Shown: positions 57,452-64,000 of the stretch, one piece after another
How positions within the stretch are numbered: the first letter of the stretch is position 1
Layout of the letters: each line of letters starts with the position of its first letter
Assembly: GCA_025174535.1 (NCBI GenBank)
Contig: JALBUN010000004.1
Span: 434,001 to 498,000 of the forward strand
DNA length: 64,000 bases
Source of the DNA: Cantharellus purpuraceus
Taxonomy: Eukaryota > Basidiomycota > Agaricomycetes > Cantharellales > Hydnaceae
Direction of reading: 5' to 3'
Notes under the pieces: model-generated
The model's input: the letters and a program-made list of their open reading frames with translations, nothing else
Databases searched by the model: none
What the model was told of the DNA's origin: nothing
Translations under genes and position numbers: made by a program

Positions 57452-58010
57452 ATGGCCGAGTCTGACGCTTCCGCAGCCACGATCGAGGTGAACGAAGCTG
57501 TTTTCTGCAGCCAACATCAGAAAGAAGTCGTGAGTAACGGTTTTGAATCATCAGGGCTGTCTTGCTTTACCTGTGATTTAACTCACACTATTCACACAGT
57601 GCTCTGACTGTTCCTTTGATGGCAGGGAGGTGAGTTCTGCACGGGCGGTACTTCCTCTGGTCAAGTTCTGACGCTCGTCTTCTGCTTTGGCAGGAGAATG
57701 ATGGCTTCTTCGGGGTAGAGCGAAATGTTACCCCTCACATACCCCTCACGTCCTAACCTCTGAAACCTAGTTGACCCCTTGGGATAGGGATTCTCTTGAA
57801 TTGCCTACTTCAAGTCAGAATAAGGATGGAAACTGGCAGTGCAAGAAGCACAGCAGCACAGGTAAAAGCCGTTTATCAGTACAAGTCACATCTGCCGAGA
57901 CGTCACTGACCTCCATGCTTATGTTAGATTGTAATCTTTGCTATGGCTGGAAGAAACAGCTTTCGAAATTGCATGTTAAGGCTAAGAAAGCCGGCAGGAA
58001 AGCATTGTAG
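57452..58010 (+). CDS. Small protein with two CX2HX4CX2C zinc sites (100 aa)
   Basis: Five exons: 57452-57529, 57600-57629, 57694-57714, 57771-57861 and 57928-58010, all with GT-AG introns and matching phases; the sum is 303 bp. The product starts MAESDASAATIEVNEAVFCS and has two copies of the same pattern: CSQHQKEVCSDC and, near the end, CKKHSSTDCNLC (both CX2HX4CX2C). The tail is basic (KLHVKAKKAGRKAL). Each pattern could bind one zinc ion. I know no named family or function. Two exons of only 30 and 21 bp make it easy to miss in automatic annotation. Confidence 0.75.
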
Positions 58011-58344
58011 TGGACAACGGCCTTGTATGATGCGCCTCTATCTCTGCAGTTGGCAGTGAAATATGTAATACTAGTGAATAGCCTCTATCTTAATGTGTGA
58101 TGGCGTCTAGTCAGTCTCGTTCACGATTTACAAAGCTCCAAGTCAGAATAATCCACTGAACGGTTAACCACCACCTGAAGAGGCGTCTCAAGAGACTCGA
58201 TCACCAGGGAAAGGCATTCATAGGCGCCTTTGAATCAATGAGACGGATTGGCAAGTAGTGGAAACCTGAAGATATAACGACGGAAGGAATTCTATGGCTA
58301 AGAAACAGGTATGAATAAGTGATAGAAACACAGGACGCGGCCTG
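58011..58344. other. Intergenic between convergent genes
   Basis: About 330 bp at the 3' ends of two facing genes. No coding frame or repeat was recognised. Confidence 0.4.
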
Positions 58345-59587
58345 CTAGTCTGATTTCTCTTCTTTGAACGGCGGTGGAGACGCCAGCTGTCTCAAGATCC
58401 TGGCAGGGTTTCCACCAACAACGACATTGTCCGGAAAATTACCCTTCACCTTGCAAAGAATGAGAACAAATCAAGATGGAGAGCATCTATACAGACCACA
58501 GAACCAGCGGCAACAGTGACACCTGACAAACCGCCATCCAAGTCAGCTGGATATATTCCCTTGCTTCGAAAACATACCATTGCCGATTGTACAGGGGCCA
58601 ATCAGAGTCGCATTGCCTCCTATCCAAACCTGGAGATGACGGATGAGAATTAATACGTTACTTGGACAATCATGCATTGCTCACATCATCGCCAATCTGA
58701 CAAGAAGGTCAAAAAAAACTCTGTCAAATTAATCACGCAATGACTCACAGTCACGGGGTAAGCTCGTTCGAGACCAGCGCGACGTTCCTCGACGTCCACT
58801 GAGTGAGTCCCCGCATATATCTGTGTTCTCGTCAGAGATTCATTCTTTCACTTGGCCATCAAAACGTACATTCACACTTGGACCTATCAGGACCCTTTCC
58901 CCTATCGTGACTTTGGCGGAGTCTGTTGTCAAATGAGCAAGGAATTACTAGTGTTTGGTCGAGAAACGCATATACCAAGAATCTAAAGATACACAGCATA
59001 GTAAGTCGCGTCGAATCAGGAGTGCATTAAATTGTGATACCGTCACATTGAAATTCATGTACTGTCACAAAATTGTTAGACATCGTCCATGGCTGCTGGA
59101 AATGGAAACAAATGTAAAGAAATACGTACGGCCGTGCCTTTGAATATTATGTTCACACCGTAATCACAAAAAAACGGAGGCGCGATTCCCACCATACGGG
59201 CTTTCTCCAACGGTATACCAAACAAATCTGACATAACCTTCTCAGTACGTCCAACCTTATTCATCCTAAACAAAAACCTGCCGGCTAAGATCTGACGACG
59301 CTCATCTGGTCCGAAATAATGTGATCCCGGCATACCCGGTGTATAAGTTGCTGGCGGATATTCCTGGTAATGTTTGAAATGCCCAAGTAGCAATGCTCAG
59401 CAACTTGACATGGCCAGGAAGAACTATAAAACTAGCACAAGCTCACATTGTAAGCCTTTAAGCACCGCATCGTTCGGAGGCGTCCAGCAATCAAGTCAGG
59501 ATCCTCATTGCCATCGTGGGGTAAACCTAGCAGCATCTTTTCGCGCTCACACATCAAATGCTCTGCGGGACCTCGATCGAGGGTCAT
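58345..59587 (-). CDS. Maltose/galactoside O-acetyltransferase-like enzyme
   Basis: Minus strand, about eight exons. The N-terminal maltose-acetyltransferase domain reads EREKMLLGLPHDGNEDPDLI and AGRLRTMRCLKAYN (first exon from 59587), then an exon with MPGSHYFGPDERRQILAG and FFCDYGVNIIFKGTA. The left-handed beta-helix part follows in short exons: DSAKVTIGERVLIGPSVNV, YAGTHSVDVEERRAGLERAY, IGDDVWIGGNATLIGPCTIG, VTVAAGSV and VKGNFPDNVVVGGNPARILR, with the stop at 58345-58347. The catalytic-type His of this family lies in the AGTHSVD segment. It would transfer acetyl from acetyl-CoA to a sugar or similar acceptor in the cytosol. Start and stop are clear and splice sites are regular, so it looks intact; the acceptor substrate is unknown. 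Confidence 0.87.
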
Positions 59588-59987
59588 GATCGTGCAGGAG
59601 TGTTAAGAAGTGTATCACAGCGTCGTTCTGCTGGAATCGGCCTGCTTATATACAATATCGGCATACCGAATTAACGACGTACGGGCTTGCGGCTATCTCA
59701 CTTAGCAGGCTTTATTGCCGTGGCGCCCAAAAGATCGATGTCAATGATTTTCAAACCCTCAGAACTACAGACCTGCAGGAATTGAATGTTATACTAGTGT
59801 GATATCGTTGAAGTCTGAATCGACGGGAGTGGCATTACCCGTGCCTTGTCACAATTGCAAAAAAAAAAAAAAAAAGATCCGTTGATAGAGAACGCAGTGC
59901 CATCTAGTGCCAATGATGCCAAAGTTGCATAGATAGGTGCCTGAGGACTGCATAGGTGGAATCGGGTAAATTTACTGGGCAATTCCC
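59588..59987. other. Intergenic or unresolved exons; A17 run
   Basis: Contains a run of 17 A at 59859-59875. A minus-strand frame here (SPQAPIYATLASLALDGTAF) could be a terminal exon of the uncertain gene upstream on that strand. Confidence 0.35.
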
Positions 59988-60367
59988 TAGAAAGAAGTCC
60001 GGATTACCTGGCAACCTGAATCTGGATCGGGAGCTAGAGTGGGGCCAGGTATGGTCTGGTATAATTCAGAGAAATGGAACAGCGATACACACATGCTAAC
60101 CCATTTTGGCCTAGAGCAGTTGACGAAGGGGATCACGAACATCAACGCGTACGACCTCGATATTGAAATATGGAACGTCCACATACTGCTGACACAGGCT
60201 TGGTAGCCCATTCTCCATTGTCTACACTGGCGGAAATATCCACCTGTAGGAGTAGTCGTTAACATGTGCTTACATAAGCAGACGTCCCCATCGGAGTACT
60301 TTCCGGACCATTCCTTAACGGACTTTTCTGCGTCGAGAAATTGACTGACGGGAACTTCTGCAGGCAA
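59988..60367 (-). CDS. Hypothetical protein, exon structure uncertain
   Basis: An open frame starts MPAEVPVSQFLDAEKSVKEW at 60367 and stays open for 126 codons. It contains likely introns (a GTAAGC donor near 60,270 and a GTTAGC donor near 60,105), so the translated middle may be partly intronic. Another frame in the same stretch reads YVDVPYFNIEVVRVDVRDPL, which looks more protein-like, but I cannot join it in phase. No domain was recognised. Confidence 0.4.
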
Positions 60368-62314
60368 GCAGCATTTGAACCGACTCTATTTATACTGCTG
60401 TATAAAAGTTGATATTCGTTTCTAGCTGTTCCCCTCTACCATGTCTCACATCCAAACCGTCTTTATCTCACTCCTAAATGCCCTGGTCCAGGCGCTGGGG
60501 TCATTAGGGCTGTTGTCAGATCGTGATACTGGAGATGCAGGATAGGCAGAGCGTGTGGATGGATTGGACAATAGGTATAGTCATCTGACTCATCAAATTG
60601 AGGGTCCACCCCGAGCCCGTCTGCTCTATTATTAGAATAGCTAACTTGTATAAAAAGGCAGATAGATTCCCACCGAGGAATGATCTGATCAAGTCCTACA
60701 AAAACTCTCTTAGACTGGCAAGGGCTACAATGATACAAGCGATATTTGATGGCACAATTGAAAATCACGCCCGATCACCGCCCATCACTATCTTTTCTCC
60801 TTCCAGCTATGAAAGGCCAGCTTTCTGCGTCGTTCCGCCACGTCCGATCGACTATGCCTTTCATTTAACATCTGCTACGCATTTGATTTGCGTTTGTACG
60901 TGAGGAAACTTATGTATCAAATACAATGCAAGGGAGATGTACAATATACTCAAACCTAACCGGTTACAAGCTGATCACCCCGACTAGTTCAGGAAAGTTA
61001 ACATTCTGTACGTCACTATGACAATACTGTTCTGCCCCGGCTCAGAACCACTGCGCGACCTGCCCCGATTCACCGATCAATCATCCATCCCAAGTATACA
61101 ATTCTCCTGTGACCACGACTTCCACGGCTTTTTCACCGTCACCCAATCAAAGCAGAGCAAATTGGCAGGGAAGCAACAACTCAGAACACGTAAGTTGCAT
61201 CAGTAGATCACCTAGATGTGTTCTGGTTACTGTATCTATCGCTCTAATGGGTAGTATAAAGAGCATTAGATTACAATAGTCAGGACTCCCTAGATCAAGG
61301 GCTTCGCTAGTGTCAGTGATTGATCCTGCGCTAGGGGCCGCCACCATATCATCGCCGCCTCCGTCCATGTGTATGCCATGTACTATGCCCTTTCTCTTCT
61401 CGTGAATAATCCAAGGATCTAGAGTCTGAGTAAAGCCGATCGGATCGCTGATGCCAACACAATTCGACTAAAGTTTTCAACAACTATCGAATGCCCAAAA
61501 ACGCAAGGATAGTATTCATTACAGGCCTACAAGCTGGAAATTGGCAATACAGCATGTATAATCTTATTTCCCAACATTCATCAAAAGCGGCGCTCACGCC
61601 CATGTTGCTGATGCCAATTCCACTCCTTCGATGGTCTTGTTTTGTTGCGAACTGCAATCGTACGGTAGATAATATTTGCTTGCGGTTCAATACCCTCGAA
61701 GTTAGCTTTCGCACGTTCAAACATTGCTGCGGGAGAAGGAAGAGTACGGCGCCAGCGAGCCAGCGTTTAGAGATATAGTGCTTCCCGTGTCACTCGACTG
61801 TGTTGTGTCTACGTATAAACCAAAGGATACCATAATGAAATGGCTGTGAGATCGACGAGAATCGGAACAGACGGCTTCTATAACACTGCCTTGGAATTCC
61901 CCTCGACATCTGACATAGTATGGTACCGTTGAGGTCGACATCAGCTAGATCTATAGCGGGCCCACCTTGAAGCTTGAAGCTTGAAGGCTTGAACAGGTCC
62001 GGCGAATCATGTCACTGCCCTAGCAGCGTCGGAACAAAACAGAGAACTATGTTACTCTTCCTTCTGTAGCCGCAGTCAAGTTAGAATTCAAGTGCTTGCG
62101 ACTTGCAAAGCCACGGCTGGATAACAAGATTTGAGGTGTTGAGGCGTTGAGATGCCACTCACCACACTTCTCGACCATTTCGAGACGGGCGCACACCCAC
62201 TTCCTAACCGAGACATGCTCACGAGTGCACCGGTCCGTCGACACTCCACAAAGGGCTGATAAATTGTAAGGTCCGTGGAAGGGTAAAAAAATATGTCGCC
62301 TGACTATCATCGCA
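60368..62314. other. Mostly unassigned; possible SDR-like remnant
   Basis: About 1.9 kb. At 61491 (plus) a frame starts MPKNARIVFITG, like the first strand and Gly motif of short-chain dehydrogenases, but the TGxxxGIG pattern is broken (LQAGNWQYSMYN) and nothing downstream is diagnostic. It may be a frameshifted relic. Other short frames (plus 60598-60903, plus 61018-61206) have no recognised domain. Confidence 0.3.
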
Positions 62315-64000
62315 ATGTCTAGTTCCCACTCACGCTCCATATCTCAAAACGATCTCAAGGTTTTCTTGGAGGACCTTCTCAATCCTCTTGAGCCTCATAT
62401 TTCACCTGGGGGTGCAGTCATTGTCCTTGGAAACACTGGAACTCACTATGACGAGCGCGCAGCTCAATTAGAAGGATTCTCTAGACCTCTGGGGATTGGC
62501 GTCGTTACTGGCGGGCGGCGGGTATTACCAGGGAGCTACTCGATGGATGAGGGGCTCCGCAAGCGGCACAAATCCAGACCATGAAGAGTTCTGGGGCGAT
62601 ATGCGTGACAGAGACCAGAGAATGGTAGAATGTGCTGCCATTGGATACGCACTGGCAGTCGCCAAAGACTCAGTCTGGGACCTCCTCGACCCTGAGGCCA
62701 AGAAGAATTTGGAGCAATGGCTGGGTGGTATGAATGACAAAGTAGGCTGTCTTGATGACTTTGACTTTGCAGGTATCGCTCTTGACTGTACAACAGAGTA
62801 GGAAATGCCCGACACCAATCCGTTATGGTTCAGAGTAAGCGCGGCTATGTTGGGTCCCCAGCCATTAGTTGTCCTTTCTTCTTATCTCCATGCCCAGGTT
62901 TTCACAAATCTCGGTCTTTCCAAGGTCAACTCCTATCACTATTCCGCCTCACGTCTTAAAGCAGATCTTGACCATCTAGATACCTTTTATCTGGGACAGG
63001 GTGCGTTGCCTCGTCTATAGATCAACGATGTCGATGATTCAAATGCCCTAACCTCAAGGCTGGTCACGAGACGGACCCAAAAGTGTTCGACAGATGGACT
63101 ATTACCCGTCCTCATTTGCAATTCAATTCGCCCAGCTCGTGTATTCGAAGCTTGCTATGAAAGAAGATCCCGAGCGTTGCAGTGAATACCGCCAAAGAGG
63201 CAATCTTTTTGCTGAAGACTTCGTGTATTACTTCGATCCCGAAGGCGCGTGTATTCAATCTGTGCAAGAATTTGTTTGCTGTCTCCACATCCAGGCCCTG
63301 CTATACCATTTGGACGGAGTTCCACGTATAGATTCGCCTAAGCCTCCTTCTGGGGGGCGCTGGCGTTTGCAGATGTGAGACCAGACGGCCCCTTCACGTG
63401 GGGAGTTATCAAAGGCCTTCTCCTCCGCAACCTGCGCTATTGAGTAAAACAGCCTTTTCTTGACACGAGTGGGATTGTCACTGTAGGCTACGTCTACCCG
63501 AACCACAACCTGCTCGAGAGTTATCTGGCTCTCCGTACTGGTGCTGCAAGGCGTTCATCCCACTTGCTCTTCCTGAATCGCATCCATTCTGGACTGCTGA
63601 AGAGGAACCATACCCTATGATTTTAAGAGACAGTACCGTTGGACTGACACATTCACTTCATTTGGTGACAAATGTCGGAGAGCATGCATACCTCCTTCTT
63701 CTAGCCAGAAATGCCACTATCCGCTTCGACACAGCAGACACAAGTATGGTAAATTGGCATACAGTGCGAGCTTCGGGTTCAGTGTTCCTACAGGAAACGA
63801 GTTGCTTGAGGAGATCGGGGCCGATTCCACTTTAGCTCTTAGCGATGATGGGGGTACAACCTGGAAAATGTGTCGAGAGACCTGGATGCCAGATTTGATA
63901 AGGAAAGATGGTTGAAGAGCAGCTGGAAACCTTGGGAAGGCGTTGAGGTCGAGACATGGTTGCTGCCACCGACTAAGGAAAACAAAGTATGGTATGTGCG
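62315..64000 (+). pseudogene. DUF2264 family protein, decayed, runs off the window
   Basis: Starts [20 protein letters not shown]. Conserved blocks appear in the family order across several exons: [160 protein letters not shown] and WKPWEGVEVETWLLPP. Lesions: a two-base loss at about 62,490 (after FSRPL), a TAA before FWGAL, a TGA after LLLRNLRY, a frameshift near 63,525 and a one-base loss near 63,871; one donor site is also changed. DUF2264 proteins have no firmly established role. The many independent lesions make a pseudogene far more likely than sequencing error. Confidence 0.85.

Noticed and set aside
59859..59875. A17 run as a retroposed poly(A) tail
   Set aside because: No duplicated flanks and no intronless gene copy upstream. 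A simple homopolymer is enough to explain it.
61491..61778. A real short-chain dehydrogenase gene
   Set aside because: Only the RIVFITG start resembles the family. The glycine motif is broken and no YxxxK active site was found, so it is kept only as a possible relic.
1..64000. CRISPR arrays, tRNA, rRNA, bacterial-type operons
   Set aside because: Read through for evenly spaced repeats, cloverleaf-type sequences and ribosomal cores and saw none. The gene structure is clearly fungal.

Overview
This looks like a transposon-rich stretch of a filamentous basidiomycete genome, probably an Agaricomycete. The recognisable host genes carry many short GT-AG introns (about 45-90 bp). The families seen (BCS1-type AAA protein, fungal SGNH/GDSL hydrolase, DUF2264, maltose-acetyltransferase-like enzyme) are common in that group, and the retroelements are chromodomain Ty3/gypsy (chromovirus) and Ty1/copia types. 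Genus and species cannot be fixed from the sequence. No rRNA, tRNA, CRISPR array or bacterial-type operon was seen.

Layout. 1-3.7 kb: decayed copia and gypsy fragments. 3.7-13.4 kb: chromovirus copy A (minus strand), with two later solo-LTR insertions. 13.7-43.0 kb: a very large inverted repeat. Its right arm (34,073-43,022) is continuous. Its left arm (13,694-25,822) is the same 8.95 kb plus two later solo LTRs. The arms carry a BCS1-type gene (cut off in the left arm), an NAD(P)-binding epimerase-like gene, a 387-aa Cys/His-rich gene and a copia relic. The 8.2-kb centre (25.8-34.1 kb) is nested retroelements plus one unrecognised broken ORF. 43.0-46.1 kb: rest of the right-hand BCS1 pseudogene and LTR fragments. 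46.1-55.1 kb: chromovirus copy B, with a solo LTR inside its left LTR and a short terminal-inverted-repeat DNA element inside gag. 55.1-64.0 kb: host DNA with an SGNH/GDSL hydrolase, a 100-aa zinc-site protein, an O-acetyltransferase and a decayed DUF2264 gene.

Most unusual system: the chromovirus family here carries a long ORF on the strand opposite gag-pol, placed between the 3' end of pol and the 3' LTR. In copy B it is open for 592 codons. It has a charged coiled coil, an acidic linker and a Cys cluster with exactly the spacing of a fungal Zn(II)2Cys6 DNA-binding domain (CX2CX6CX12CX2CX6C, Cys399 to Cys432). The LTR of the same copy holds an array of CGG triplets at an exact 12-bp period, and CGG triplets are the usual half-site of Zn2Cys6 proteins. 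A self-regulating retrotransposon with an antisense transcription-factor-like gene is an inference, but a testable one. Four copies or fragments of this antisense ORF lie in the window.

LTR family labels used below are mine: LTR-Z (chromovirus), LTR-T (1.43 kb) and its diverged variant LTR-T', LTR-G (0.28-0.37 kb), LTR-K (340 bp), LTR-E (708 bp), LTR-F (1.4 kb). Eight solo-LTR insertions were recognised by TG...CA ends and matching target-site duplications (TSDs), counting mirrored copies once. Splice sites and ends were read by eye and are approximate unless exon positions are given.
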